From assembly GCA_013215505.1 (NCBI GenBank), contig JABSQZ010000017.1:1-64000 (forward strand): a stretch of 64,000 nucleotides of DNA, written 5' to 3'. The translations under genes and the position numbers were made by a program. This DNA is from Oceanospirillaceae bacterium. Lineage in GTDB: Bacteria > Pseudomonadota > Gammaproteobacteria > Pseudomonadales > Balneatricaceae. The notes under the pieces are model-generated. The model ran no database searches and was not told the DNA's origin. It saw only the letters and a list, made by a program, of their open reading frames with translations. How positions within the stretch are numbered: position 1 is the first letter of the stretch; each line of letters starts with the position of its first letter. This document shows, in pieces, positions 36,770-45,992 of this stretch.

Positions 36770-38170
36770 ATGAATTATTTATACCTGAGCGCGCTCGCTA
36801 CTATTTTAGCCACCAGTGTACAGGCGCAACAAATCACTTTAAGCGAGAGTGATCAGACCCAATTATCGGTGACCTTTTATTCGCAAAACCTCGGCCTGAT
36901 TCAAGAGAGCCGAACGCTGGGACCGCTAAGCAATACAGATACGGTTGTGGTCACAGACATCAGTCAACAGATGGACCCCCGCAGTTTACAAATACAAAAT
37001 GCCGGGGTCATTACCGCCCAGAGCTTCAATAAATCAGTGATCAGCTATCAAAGCTTAATGAACAGCTATATTGGCAAACAGATAATTTTAGTCAAAGCTA
37101 GCGGGGCCGCGGGCGACGATATCAGACAATCCGTCACACTGCTCAATGTCAGTGACAAGACTGTGATAGTAGAATTAAACAATGCGATTGAGTCAATCCC
37201 GCTACACAGTGACCAGTGGCGTTTTATATTCCCGAAAAAGCCCGATAATTTACTGCTAAAGCCCAGTCTGACGTTCCAGTCAGAGGGAAAAACCGGCAGC
37301 AGCAACATCCAACTCAGTTATCTCAGCAGCGGCATTGAATGGCAAATGGATTATGTACTGGCACTCAATAAAAATAGCGACCAGCTACAATTGAAGGGCC
37401 TGGCGTCACTGTTTAACAACACCGGCATTACTTTTCGCAACGCCAATATTAAACTCCTAGCTGGCAGTATTTCTCAACCAGCAAAGAACTTCTCCCAGGA
37501 AGCTGACAGCAGTGTCAGGATGATGGTACAGACTGACAAACTCTCTGTAGCCCCACAGACCACCGGTGATCTACAACTGTATAAATTGCCCAATAAAACC
37601 ACCTTATACTCCGGCCAGCAAACCCAAGTGCCACTGTTACAGGCTGACGCGGTAAAAGTAATAGCCAGCTATCGCTATCAATTTCATGTCACCCCCTATC
37701 TGGACAACAACCTGTTTAAAAGTAACCCCAGCTCCTATTTAACTTTCACTAATAACAGCGCCAGCGGCCTGGGAAAACCCCTACCCGCAGGACAAGCCAG
37801 AGTCTTTAGCCCTGATCAAAGTGGTGGATTACAATTTGTCGGTGCCAGCTTCCTGCCACAGAGCGCCGTCAATGAAAAGATAGAACTGCAGACCGGCAAA
37901 GCTTTTGACATGAGCATCAGCCAAAAGCAGACCAGCCATAAAAAAACCTTTAACGGCGCCGTGATTGGTATTCAATTAAATATTAACAACAGCGCTGCAG
38001 ACAATAAAACCTTGGATCTCTCCAGCAGTTTCAGCCACGCCTGGGAGATAATCAGCAGCACATTCCCAACCATTGCTAAAAGGGGTGCAGCTGCCAACTG
38101 GAGCATAAAATTACCCGCCAACAGCGCCACTATATTCAACTTAGTAGTTCGGTTAAAAACTAAGAATTAA
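36770..38170 (+). CDS. Secreted DUF4139 family protein
   Basis: 466 residues. It has a signal peptide (cleavage near ATSVQA-QQ, residue 20). The N-terminal section VTFYSQNLGLIQESRTL with VVTDISQQMDPRSLQI, and later YLSSGIEWQMDYVLAL with NIKLLAGS, match the DUF4139 family (mucoidy-inhibitor-like beta-rich proteins). Probably periplasmic or surface-located. It follows the pseudokinase-FGE gene closely and could be its partner. Just past its stop the heptamer repeat field begins. Confidence 0.78.
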   Translation: MNYLYLSALATILATSVQAQQITLSESDQTQLSVTFYSQNLGLIQESRTLGPLSNTDTVVVTDISQQMDPRSLQIQNAGVITAQSFNKSVISYQSLMNSYIGKQIILVKASGAAGDDIRQSVTLLNVSDKTVIVELNNAIESIPLHSDQWRFIFPKKPDNLLLKPSLTFQSEGKTGSSNIQLSYLSSGIEWQMDYVLALNKNSDQLQLKGLASLFNNTGITFRNANIKLLAGSISQPAKNFSQEADSSVRMMVQTDKLSVAPQTTGDLQLYKLPNKTTLYSGQQTQVPLLQADAVKVIASYRYQFHVTPYLDNNLFKSNPSSYLTFTNNSASGLGKPLPAGQARVFSPDQSGGLQFVGASFLPQSAVNEKIELQTGKAFDMSISQKQTSHKKTFNGAVIGIQLNINNSAADNKTLDLSSSFSHAWEIISSTFPTIAKRGAAANWSIKLPANSATIFNLVVRLKTKN

Positions 38171-38177
38171 AAATTCT

Positions 38178-38333
38178 AGTTGGAAGTTGGAAATTAAAGT
38201 CGGAAGTTGGAAGTTGGAAGTTGGAAGTTGGAAGTTGGAAGTCGGAAGTCGAAATTAACTAACTGCTTTTGCGGTTAAATACTTACGACTTACGACTTGC
38301 GACTTACTACTCGAGAGTCGCGAGTCGCGAGTC
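38178..38333. repeat. Heptamer-armed inverted repeat field
   Basis: The left arm at 38178-38253 has about ten units (AGTTGGA mostly, with AGTCGGA and AGTCGAA). A core has AACTGCTTTTGCGGTT. The right arm at 38281-38315 is ACTTACG x2, ACTTGCG, ACTTACT, ACTCGAG, then AGTCGCG x2 at 38316-38329. The last part forms the palindrome CGCGACTCTCGAGAGTCGCG on reading both strands. The right arm supplies the final codons and stop of yibQ. The AGTTGGA variant dominates only here. Confidence 0.85.
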
Positions 38334-39143
38334 AACCGCCTTGCGGTTGAGAGTAGCAATAAGCGAAGACACTGAAACTAACTGTACTTGTTGCGACGAA
38401 AAATTGCTCAGCCGCTTTTGTAAAAACTTGATAGTTAGCGCATGCGGGTGAGCAATCACTACCGCGTGCCCCTGGGATTTAGCTATTCGCAGAGCCCGCT
38501 CAAACTGTTCATTCAGGGCTGCAGTGGTCAACTTGTGATCTAAAAACACATCGCGTTTCAGGCAGTCGATACCCGCTTGTTTTGCCTGCTGCCAGGCGAC
38601 ACTTTGCGCGCTGGTTTTACTGTCAAGAAAAAACAACCCACGTTCCTTCACCACTTCCATTGTCCAGCGCATTTGCAACTGCATCGCCGTCAGCTTACTT
38701 CCCATGTGATTGTTGACACCGATCAGGTTCGGGATAGCATCTATATTTTTGTGCAGTGTCGCTTTAAAACTCTGCTCTGTCATCTTTGAGGTCATACCAC
38801 CTGGCCCTAAGGGCAAGTTGTAAATCGCCTCCATCGGCGCGTGCAGCAAGACGTCTCTGTTCAACGCCCGAGCTGTAGCTGCCAAAGTTTTGCTATAAGT
38901 TGCGTGCGGCAAGAAGGCAAAGCTCAGCTCTGCAGGGAGATTTAGCGCAGCTTGGTTGGAGATCAGTGAGTGACCCATATCATCAATTAAGATGGCTAAC
39001 TTGGCTGTTTCAGCTGGGATTATCAACGCCTTATCAGCGCTGTCTGGGCTTCCAGTGGCACTGTTGAGCCCTGCGGGCTCCAGCTCAGCGGCAACAGCTA
39101 AATCTGCGGCCAGTGCAGCAATAACACTAAGGGCAACACACAA
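38307..39143 (-). CDS. yibQ: Divergent polysaccharide deacetylase family protein (YibQ)
   Basis: 278 residues from a TTG. LAILIDDMGHS near residue 50, LLHAPMEAIYN, GVNNHMGSKLT and VVIAHPHALT are the conserved motifs of the divergent polysaccharide deacetylase (DUF610) family, which follows envC-ctpA in many gammaproteobacteria. The start is uncertain. The frame stays open 15 codons further upstream through a basic stretch (KIIKILKSRF) that would complete the signal peptide, but there is no ATG or GTG there. The last about eight residues (DSRLATLE) come from the heptamer repeat, so the original stop was lost. Periplasmic; the substrate is unknown. Confidence 0.85.
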   Translation of the reverse strand: MCVALSVIAALAADLAVAAELEPAGLNSATGSPDSADKALIIPAETAKLAILIDDMGHSLISNQAALNLPAELSFAFLPHATYSKTLAATARALNRDVLLHAPMEAIYNLPLGPGGMTSKMTEQSFKATLHKNIDAIPNLIGVNNHMGSKLTAMQLQMRWTMEVVKERGLFFLDSKTSAQSVAWQQAKQAGIDCLKRDVFLDHKLTTAALNEQFERALRIAKSQGHAVVIAHPHALTIKFLQKRLSNFSSQQVQLVSVSSLIATLNRKAVDSRLATLE

Positions 39144-39415
39144 TCCGAGAAAACGGCTTTTTAATATTTTAATTATTTTTATCCAGATATAGACTAAAAT
39201 TTATGCATGCAACATGCAAACAAGCCTGCTAGGCATCTATCCTACAGCGCTTCCTGATAGACAGAGATCGCAGCCAGAGAGCATCCAGGCTACCCACATG
39301 GATGTAGGGACTGAGTCATTGCATGAAGTAAAAAGTCTGAGGCTGTCGAAAGTTAGCATGCCCCTGGCTGCGATAGCAATCAGATCGGCATGCTCTGTCA
39401 TCAATTAGCGGACTG
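39144..39415. other. yibQ-ctpA gap with long-range inverted repeat
   Basis: 272 bp where yibQ usually follows ctpA closely. It holds an 11-bp perfect inverted repeat, ATCGCAGCCAG (39267-39277) and CTGGCTGCGAT (39364-39374), 86 bp apart, plus several GCATGC motifs. No coding frame is credible. It may be an inserted element or a structured RNA region. Confidence 0.5.
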
Positions 39416-40708
39416 TTAGTTGGTGGACTGGCGAACGATTACCAACCCTTTTAACAAGTTAACCGCCTCGTACAACTGGAAGTCAGTTTCAATCAGATCA
39501 GTCTTGCGGATCTTTAGCGAGCCCTTCTCTGAGTTTTGCAAATGGCCACTTAAGTCTTGCTCTTTAACTGTGCGACTACTCTTTTTCGCTTTCACTTGCT
39601 GTTGTTCTACCAAGATATCAGGCTCAATGCCCTTGGCCTGAATAGAGCGACCGCTGGGGGTATAATAGCGTGCAGTGGTCAGTTTCATGGCACGTTTTTC
39701 ACTGAGCTGTAACACCGTTTGCACTGATCCTTTACCAAAGCTGGTTGTTCCCATAATAATGGCGCGGTTTTTATCTTGCAGTGCTCCAGCAACAATTTCT
39801 GAGGCCGAGGCGGAACCGCCATTGATCAGAACTACCATAGGAATATCGGCAATAGACATCTCCGCGGTAGCTTCAAAAGACATCTGCGAGCTGGCCAGGC
39901 GGCCCTTGGTAGAAACAATCACTCCCTCACTGATAAAGGCATCTGAGACATCGACTGCGCCACGCAAAACACCCCCAGGATTGTTACGCAAATCCAGTAC
40001 TAACCCTGTGAGAGCACCCTGCTGCTGCATCTGCTTCAGGGCTTTATCTAAATCTCTGGCCGTATGGTGCTGAAACTGGCTGATCCGCAAGTAGCCGATC
40101 CCGTCGTCCACATAGCGAGAGCGGACACTAGTGACTCTGATAATATCGCGCTTCAAGCTTATCTCAATCGGCTTATCAGCATCATCGCGAACGATGGTCA
40201 AAACAATCAGGGTGCCAGGCTTACCGCGCATCATCGCTATTGCCTGGTCTAAACCAATACTGCGGATAATTACATCGTCAATTTTGATGATTAAATCGCC
40301 GGGTTTTATTCCCGCTTCCATGGCCGGGGTACCGTCGATCGGAGTTATCACCCGAATCATCCCGTCCTCCTGGCTAATTTCTATGCCGACACCACCAAAC
40401 TGCCCAGAGGTTTGAATTTGTAATTCTGAGTAGTCATCGGCTGACAGGTATGAAGAGTGAGGATCGAGACCCGTTAGCATGCCGCGCACTGCGTCTTCCA
40501 GTAATTCTGCATCGGATACAGGTTCAACATAAGCCTGTTTTATCCGGTCAAAAACTTCACTAAAGCGGCGCAACTCAGCCAGCGGCAAGTTTTTTTCCGG
40601 GTTTAATTTTCCGCCTTCCAAACTCTCGTCATCGGCTGCGTAAGCCGTCGAAATTGACAGCGATAACACTGTGCTCACTAATACTGTAACAATCGCTCTA
40701 TACATCAT
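39416..40708 (-). CDS. ctpA: C-terminal processing peptidase, S41 family
   Basis: 430 residues. It has a signal peptide, a PDZ domain (about 95-175; FGGVGIEISQEDGMIRVI, IKPGDLIIKID) and an S41 protease domain with the catalytic Ser in NGGSASASEIVAGAL and Lys in TSFGKGSVQT. A periplasmic protease, likely acting on cell-wall hydrolases or their regulators, consistent with envC directly upstream. 56 bp from envC. Confidence 0.95.
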   Translation of the reverse strand: MMYRAIVTVLVSTVLSLSISTAYAADDESLEGGKLNPEKNLPLAELRRFSEVFDRIKQAYVEPVSDAELLEDAVRGMLTGLDPHSSYLSADDYSELQIQTSGQFGGVGIEISQEDGMIRVITPIDGTPAMEAGIKPGDLIIKIDDVIIRSIGLDQAIAMMRGKPGTLIVLTIVRDDADKPIEISLKRDIIRVTSVRSRYVDDGIGYLRISQFQHHTARDLDKALKQMQQQGALTGLVLDLRNNPGGVLRGAVDVSDAFISEGVIVSTKGRLASSQMSFEATAEMSIADIPMVVLINGGSASASEIVAGALQDKNRAIIMGTTSFGKGSVQTVLQLSEKRAMKLTTARYYTPSGRSIQAKGIEPDILVEQQQVKAKKSSRTVKEQDLSGHLQNSEKGSLKIRKTDLIETDFQLYEAVNLLKGLVIVRQSTN

Positions 40709-40764
40709 TTAAATCCTTATCAGACTGCAGCTAATCATCATTGACTGCTCTGGTCTTTATATCA

Positions 40765-41958
40765 TCAACGTCTTGCAAACCAAGTACGGGGATTGGTGGT
40801 TTGTCCATTGTGGCGAATAGCAAAATACAATCCGCTATTGAGATTGCCGCCACTGTTTCCAGTCATGGCAATGGGTTCCAAATTAGACACTGAATCCCCA
40901 ACGCTCTTCAGCAGCTGCTGATTGTGTCCATACAAAGTCATGTAGCCATCGCCATGATCTATAATCATCAGCATTCCGTAACTGCGCAGCCAATCTGCAA
41001 ATACTACCATACCGCTGTGCACTGCCTGTACCGAGCGCCCTGCTACGGCACTAATCAAGACCCCATCGTAGGCAATTTTATTTTCCACTGAAGCAAACTT
41101 ACGGATCACTTTACCTTTGACTGGCCAAGGTAATTTCCCTTTTAATACTTTGAAAGGGCGATTATCTTGAACTTTAGATTTAGCTTTAACTTTAACAACT
41201 GCTTTAACTAAAACTTTCTCTATACGGCTTATGACCTTTTCTAATCTTTTTTTATCCGCAGCTAACTTTTTTATTTTGCTACGACTTTTGGATATCTGTG
41301 TATCTATCTTCGTTAACGCTTGCCGGCGCTTATCCCGAGAGCTCTGCAATTGTTGCTGTCGCTGCTGCAATTGTTGCTTTTTCGCCAACATTTGTGCTTG
41401 AGTCTTATCGATTTTGCTGTTGTTATCATCCTGTTCGGCCAACACTTGGCGAAACGCTAATATATCTGCGTTTTGCCGCTGGCGTATTTTTTCAAAATAT
41501 ATCAGCATTCTAGAGACGTATTCAGGATTCTGCTGTCGAAGCAGTAACTTTAATGGCGTCTCTTCGCCCATTTGATAGCGCTGTATGATTAGCGAATTTA
41601 GGTTTTTTTGCTGCAAATTCAGCTGTTGCTGTAACTGTTTCTGCCGGCTCATAAAACCGTGCAGATCGCTATCAATACTCGCCAGATTTTTGTTCAACTT
41701 GCTTATCTGTGCCGCCGCTGTGGCAATGTTTTGCTCACTGAGCTGCAGCGCCCGCTCTTCTTTGCTGCGCTTAGCGCGCTCTTTTTTCAATCCGGACTGC
41801 AGCTTTTTGAGCACCGCCTGCAACTGTTTAACTTCAGCTTTTTTTCCTCCCAGAGATTGGGCCGCACTGAGAGTCGACGCCGGAGCAGCAAACAACAGCG
41901 TCAATAATAAGCTTAGTACAATAGAGCGATATTTGGCGTATTTAGCCCTTTTTAACAA
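40765..41958 (-). CDS. envC: EnvC-like murein hydrolase activator
   Basis: 397 residues. A signal peptide is followed by long coiled coils (about 40-250) and a C-terminal LytM/M23 domain (about 285-397). The zinc ligands of active M23 enzymes are replaced: the first motif reads YDGVLISA instead of HxGxD, although LYGHN remains. This is the pattern of EnvC, which activates amidases at the septum rather than cutting peptidoglycan. It overlaps the gpmI 3' end by 17 bp, a conserved arrangement. Confidence 0.94.
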   Translation of the reverse strand: MLKRAKYAKYRSIVLSLLLTLLFAAPASTLSAAQSLGGKKAEVKQLQAVLKKLQSGLKKERAKRSKEERALQLSEQNIATAAAQISKLNKNLASIDSDLHGFMSRQKQLQQQLNLQQKNLNSLIIQRYQMGEETPLKLLLRQQNPEYVSRMLIYFEKIRQRQNADILAFRQVLAEQDDNNSKIDKTQAQMLAKKQQLQQRQQQLQSSRDKRRQALTKIDTQISKSRSKIKKLAADKKRLEKVISRIEKVLVKAVVKVKAKSKVQDNRPFKVLKGKLPWPVKGKVIRKFASVENKIAYDGVLISAVAGRSVQAVHSGMVVFADWLRSYGMLMIIDHGDGYMTLYGHNQQLLKSVGDSVSNLEPIAMTGNSGGNLNSGLYFAIRHNGQTTNPRTWFARR

Positions 41959-43492
41959 GCGATGCCCCTGTCATTTCATTGGGTTGGGCTAATCCCATCA
42001 GCTCCAGCAAAGTCGGAGCCAAATCGCAAAGTGCACCGTCACTGAGTGTTAAGGTAGAATTTTTCGGCCCGTCGTAGACCAAACCCACCGGAAAGATAGT
42101 ATGCGAGGTATGTGCCTGGCCGGTCTCAGGGTTAAGCATCATTTCGACGTTGCCGTGATCAGCTGTGACTAAGGTCTCACCTTGCACTTCTCGCATGGCG
42201 GCCAGTACTTTGCCAAGCGCCAAATCGACCGCTTCTACTGCTTCAACTGCGGCACTAAAGACTCCGGTATGCCCGACCATGTCGGGGTTGGCAAAATTAC
42301 AAATAATAAGGTCAAACTCTTTTGCACGGATCGCCGCACAAAGTTTTTCGGTGACTTCAGGGGCACTCATTTCCGGCTGCAAATCATAAGTCGCCACATC
42401 AGGAGAGGGGACTAATATTCGTTTTTCACCCGGGTATTCGCTCTCCTGCCCACCATTAAAGAAAAATGTCACATGGGCATATTTTTCAGTTTCAGCAATG
42501 CGCAGCTGAGTTTTACCTAAACTGGAGACATACTCACCGATATCGTTACTGATCGGGCTAGGCAGATAGGCGCAGCTGGCTGGAATATCGGCAGCGTACT
42601 GGGTCAACATCACATAATCTGATAAAGCGATTTTCGCGGCTCGGGGGAAGCGATCAAAGCCGGGTTCGACAAAGGCACGGGTAATTTCACGGGAGCGATC
42701 TGGGCGGAAGTTAAAACAGATCAAGCTATCGGCATCGGTGACCCGACCATCCAGGCCATTGATACAAGTGGCGCTGACAAACTCATCATTTTCACCGCGC
42801 TCATAGGCATCTTGCAACGCCTGCACTGCAGTATCAGTGCGGTATTCAGCTCTGGCATGAGCCATAGCGTTATACGCTCGCTCTACCCTGTCCCAGCGAT
42901 TATCCCGGTCCATGGCAAAGTATCGACCTACCACAGTGGCGACACCGCCCTCCTCAAGCTGCGGCGCCAGCTCAGAAAATAACTGTTGCGCTTGTTGCAG
43001 TGAGCTCTGAGCTGATCTGGGAGGCATATCACGGCCATCCAGAATAGCGTGCAGGTAAACTCTTTTGGCTCCTCGCTCCACGGCCATGCGAATAGCGGCA
43101 AAACAATGTTGCTCGTGGGAGTGCACCCCGCCCGGGGATAATAATCCGCTGAAGTGAATCGCCCCACCACTGGCAATGGCCTTATCCATCGCGGCTATCA
43201 GCACTGAATTCTTGTTAAAAGATCCATCGCTGATGGCTTTAGTAATACGGGTCAAGTTTTGATAGACAATACGCCCGGCACCAATATTCATATGCCCAAC
43301 TTCTGAATTACCCATCTGTCCATCGGGTAATCCAACAGCAGTACCTGAGGTTTCAATCAGGCTATTGGGGTTTTGCGCCATCAACTTATCCCAGATCGGA
43401 GTATTAGCGGCAGCTATAGCGGATGAATCGGTTATCTCGATGCCAAAACCATCGAGTATAATTAATGCGGTGGGAATACTTGTGCCTGTCAT
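41942..43492 (-). CDS. gpmI: Phosphoglycerate mutase, 2,3-BPG-independent
   Basis: Interconverts 3- and 2-phosphoglycerate using two Mn ions. 516 residues, the usual length. LIILDGFG gives a metal ligand, MGNSEVGHMNIGAGR carries the phospho-serine, and TADHGNVEMM and HTSHTIFPVG carry further ligands. First gene of gpmI-envC-ctpA-yibQ. Confidence 0.97.
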   Translation of the reverse strand: MTGTSIPTALIILDGFGIEITDSSAIAAANTPIWDKLMAQNPNSLIETSGTAVGLPDGQMGNSEVGHMNIGAGRIVYQNLTRITKAISDGSFNKNSVLIAAMDKAIASGGAIHFSGLLSPGGVHSHEQHCFAAIRMAVERGAKRVYLHAILDGRDMPPRSAQSSLQQAQQLFSELAPQLEEGGVATVVGRYFAMDRDNRWDRVERAYNAMAHARAEYRTDTAVQALQDAYERGENDEFVSATCINGLDGRVTDADSLICFNFRPDRSREITRAFVEPGFDRFPRAAKIALSDYVMLTQYAADIPASCAYLPSPISNDIGEYVSSLGKTQLRIAETEKYAHVTFFFNGGQESEYPGEKRILVPSPDVATYDLQPEMSAPEVTEKLCAAIRAKEFDLIICNFANPDMVGHTGVFSAAVEAVEAVDLALGKVLAAMREVQGETLVTADHGNVEMMLNPETGQAHTSHTIFPVGLVYDGPKNSTLTLSDGALCDLAPTLLELMGLAQPNEMTGASLVKKG

Positions 43493-43968
43493 GTGTAACT
43501 TTTCCCCTCTGGGATATAAATTTCAGAGATATTCTGACGTGCCTTGATGTCTATGATTTAAAGAGCCATTAGCCGTTCGCGGATGATACAGCCTCTGCAG
43601 CCATCTTGGCTTTCAGTTCAACATGTAAGCGGAACCAAAGGGCTTATCCTACCGAAAAAAGTGCAGCGCTAAAAGTAAACTAAGCACTTATTGACCTTTA
43701 TCTGCCATCTGCACTTTTCAAAGCAATTCAATCATTAACTTCAGTGGTCTGGGCATTATTTCAGAGCTTTATGTTGCCCTACTTATGCATTGCCAAAGCG
43801 GCTATCAATCAAACTCCCAGTGCTAAAACTACGCCAGAGAATTAGATAATAAATGAGCCGTTCCTGCAGCTGAGATTTTATTAACAATATTGTCGGTAAA
43901 GCTCTTACCAGCACAGATATCCCCATGTATACTTGGGCGCTGTAATTTTTTTCGGATTAAGGTAAAAA
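43493..43968. other. Divergent intergenic region gpmI/rhodanese
   Basis: 476 bp that should contain promoters for both directions. I see no repeat, RNA gene or coding frame that I can support. Confidence 0.4.
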
Positions 43969-44382
43969 ATGGAACAACTCATCGAATTCATTACTAATAA
44001 CTATTTATTAGTACTCGCCTTCTTATTAGCTCTCGGAATGCTGTTATGGTCTGAAAGCAAAAAAGCGGGTGCCTCTGTTAGCAGCACTGAAGCTGTACAA
44101 CTAATGAATAAAGACAATGCAGTACTCTTAGATATTCGCAGTAAAAAAGAGTGGGAGAGCGGGTCAATCACCAACTCCACGCATATACCCTTGGTCGACC
44201 TGGACAAACGTCTCTCTGAACTAGAGAAATATAAAAGCCGCAACGTTATCGTGGTTTGCAATATGGGCCAATCATCTGGCACTGCCTGCAAAAAACTAAT
44301 GGCTGCTGGTTTTGAAAAAGTAGTACGTCTGAAAGGCGGAATCACTGAGTGGAAAGCACAAAACTTACCCTTAGTGAAATAA
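43969..44382 (+). CDS. yibN: Membrane-anchored rhodanese (YibN-like)
   Basis: 137 residues. One N-terminal span (about 12-28) is followed by a rhodanese domain (about 42-135) with LLDIRSKKEWESGSI and the catalytic Cys in VVCNMGQSSG. A putative sulfur-transfer role. It is the conserved first gene of the rhodanese-grxC-secB group; the grxC start is 2 bp after its stop. Confidence 0.93.
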   Translation: MEQLIEFITNNYLLVLAFLLALGMLLWSESKKAGASVSSTEAVQLMNKDNAVLLDIRSKKEWESGSITNSTHIPLVDLDKRLSELEKYKSRNVIVVCNMGQSSGTACKKLMAAGFEKVVRLKGGITEWKAQNLPLVK

Positions 44383-44383
44383 T

Positions 44384-44638
44384 ATGCCAACAGTAGAAAT
44401 ATACACGACTAGATTCTGCCCTTACTGTGTCAGAGCTAAAATGTTACTCGAACAAAAAAACACGCCTTACACTGAGTTTGCCATCGATCAGACAGCAAGC
44501 TTGCGTAAACAAATGATGACCCGAAGCGGTGGCCACACCGTTCCGCAAATCTTCATTGGCGATAAACATGTCGGCGGCTGCGATGAACTCTATGCTTTAG
44601 AGCGCAAGGGCCAGCTAGACAAATTACTTTCACTATAG
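44384..44638 (+). CDS. grxC: Glutaredoxin 3
   Basis: 84 residues with the dithiol active site CPYC (residues 12-15) and the TVPQIFIGDKHVGGCDEL glutathione-binding region. A glutathione-dependent disulfide reductase. It sits between rhodanese and secB in one operon. Confidence 0.96.
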   Translation: MPTVEIYTTRFCPYCVRAKMLLEQKNTPYTEFAIDQTASLRKQMMTRSGGHTVPQIFIGDKHVGGCDELYALERKGQLDKLLSL

Positions 44639-44655
44639 AATTTTAAGGATTTACC

Positions 44656-45141
44656 ATGGCTGAAGAACAATCTCCGCAATTTAGCATCCAGCGCATCTAT
44701 CTAAAAGACCTGTCACTGGAAGCGCCTAACAGCCCGCAATCATTCACTCAAGAATGGCAGCCAGAAATCAACTTAGAAATGAACACTCAGTCCCAGGAAC
44801 TTGGAGACAATGTTTATGAAGTTGTATTGACCCTGACGGTCACTGCTAAGAATGATGGCGAAACTGCTTTTCTAATTGAAGCGCAGCAAGCGGGTATCTT
44901 TGTAGTATCTGGAATGGAAGAAGGTGAGACTCACCATGCACTGGGTGCTTTTTGCCCTAACATTTTATTCCCATACGCCAGAGAGACAATTGACAGCTTA
45001 GTCGTTAAAGCGAGTTTCCCGGCACTGATGTTAGCTCCGGTAAACTTCGACGCTCTGTTTGCACAGCAGCTAGAGAAGCTACAGCAGGAATCTACCACTG
45101 AAGCAACCGCTGAAGACGCCGCTGAGACTACTGCACACTAA
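44656..45141 (+). CDS. secB: Protein-export chaperone SecB
   Basis: A tetrameric chaperone that holds preproteins unfolded and hands them to SecA. 161 residues (E. coli 155). [17 protein letters not shown] at the start and [17 protein letters not shown] are signatures. The acidic C-terminal tail is slightly longer than usual. Followed by a strong terminator. Confidence 0.97.
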   Translation: MAEEQSPQFSIQRIYLKDLSLEAPNSPQSFTQEWQPEINLEMNTQSQELGDNVYEVVLTLTVTAKNDGETAFLIEAQQAGIFVVSGMEEGETHHALGAFCPNILFPYARETIDSLVVKASFPALMLAPVNFDALFAQQLEKLQQESTTEATAEDAAETTAH

Positions 45142-45160
45142 ACAACTGCCAATCTCAGAT

Positions 45161-45189
45161 AAAAACAGAGCTGCTGCTCTGTTTTTTTT
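45161..45189 (+). terminator. Terminator of the secB operon
   Basis: Stem ACAGAGC/GCTCTGT, extended by A/T pairs, with a TGCT loop and then eight T residues, 20 bp past the secB stop. Confidence 0.95.
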
Positions 45190-45328
45190 CGGCCGATTTT
45201 TCGCCCGCATAGTCACTGCCATAATGACTTGTTACGCGACTTCAAGCTCAATGCCACCGACCTACAACCAGCGCTTTCTCCCCCCGGTCTACACAGGTAT
45301 ACTGCAAGCCAATTTTTAGGAGCTGCAT

Positions 45329-45793
45329 ATGCTAAACGTCGTACTTTTCGAACCTGAGATCCCACCAAACACTGGTAACATTATCAGGCTCTGTGCCAAC
45401 ACCGGCTTCCAGTTGCACTTGATAGAACCATTGGGGTTCGAGTTAGAAGATAAACGCATGCGTCGCGCCGGTTTGGATTACGCTGAATTTGCGCAGATGA
45501 AAATCCACCCTAACTTAACTGCCTGTCTGACTTCACTGCCTGAGGCCAAAGTCTGGGCGATGACCACCAAGGCCACTGTTTTGCACAGCGACGCTCAATT
45601 TAGCGCCGGTGATGTATTACTTTTTGGACCCGAAACCAGAGGATTGCCGCTGGATGTGCGCCAGAGCATCCCAGAACAACAGTGGTTGAAGCTGCCTATG
45701 GTAGAAAATAGCCGCAGTTTAAATTTGTCCAATGCCTGTGCTGTTACTGTATATGAAGCCTGGCGACAGCTAGGATATGCGAACCAGAAATAG
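45329..45793 (+). CDS. trmL: tRNA (cytidine(34)-2'-O)-methyltransferase
   Basis: 154 residues of the SPOUT family. [27 protein letters not shown] and the knot segment [23 protein letters not shown] are diagnostic. It methylates the wobble base of tRNA-Leu isoacceptors. It has its own transcript after the secB terminator. Confidence 0.96.
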   Translation: MLNVVLFEPEIPPNTGNIIRLCANTGFQLHLIEPLGFELEDKRMRRAGLDYAEFAQMKIHPNLTACLTSLPEAKVWAMTTKATVLHSDAQFSAGDVLLFGPETRGLPLDVRQSIPEQQWLKLPMVENSRSLNLSNACAVTVYEAWRQLGYANQK

Positions 45794-45992
45794 CAGTGTT
45801 TTAGCGCTACTGCGCAGCCACAGCTATTGTGCTAAAGTGTGCTGGATATTATCTATTGGGCTGCCAGCGACTATCAACAAGCCTGCAGATATAAGCCAGT
45901 GTCACAGCACCGCAGTATTTTCGTTATTTGCTCGAAGCTAGTTCGGCAGATGTTCCATTTACAAGACCTGAAGTCATGGCCTGTAATATTTA

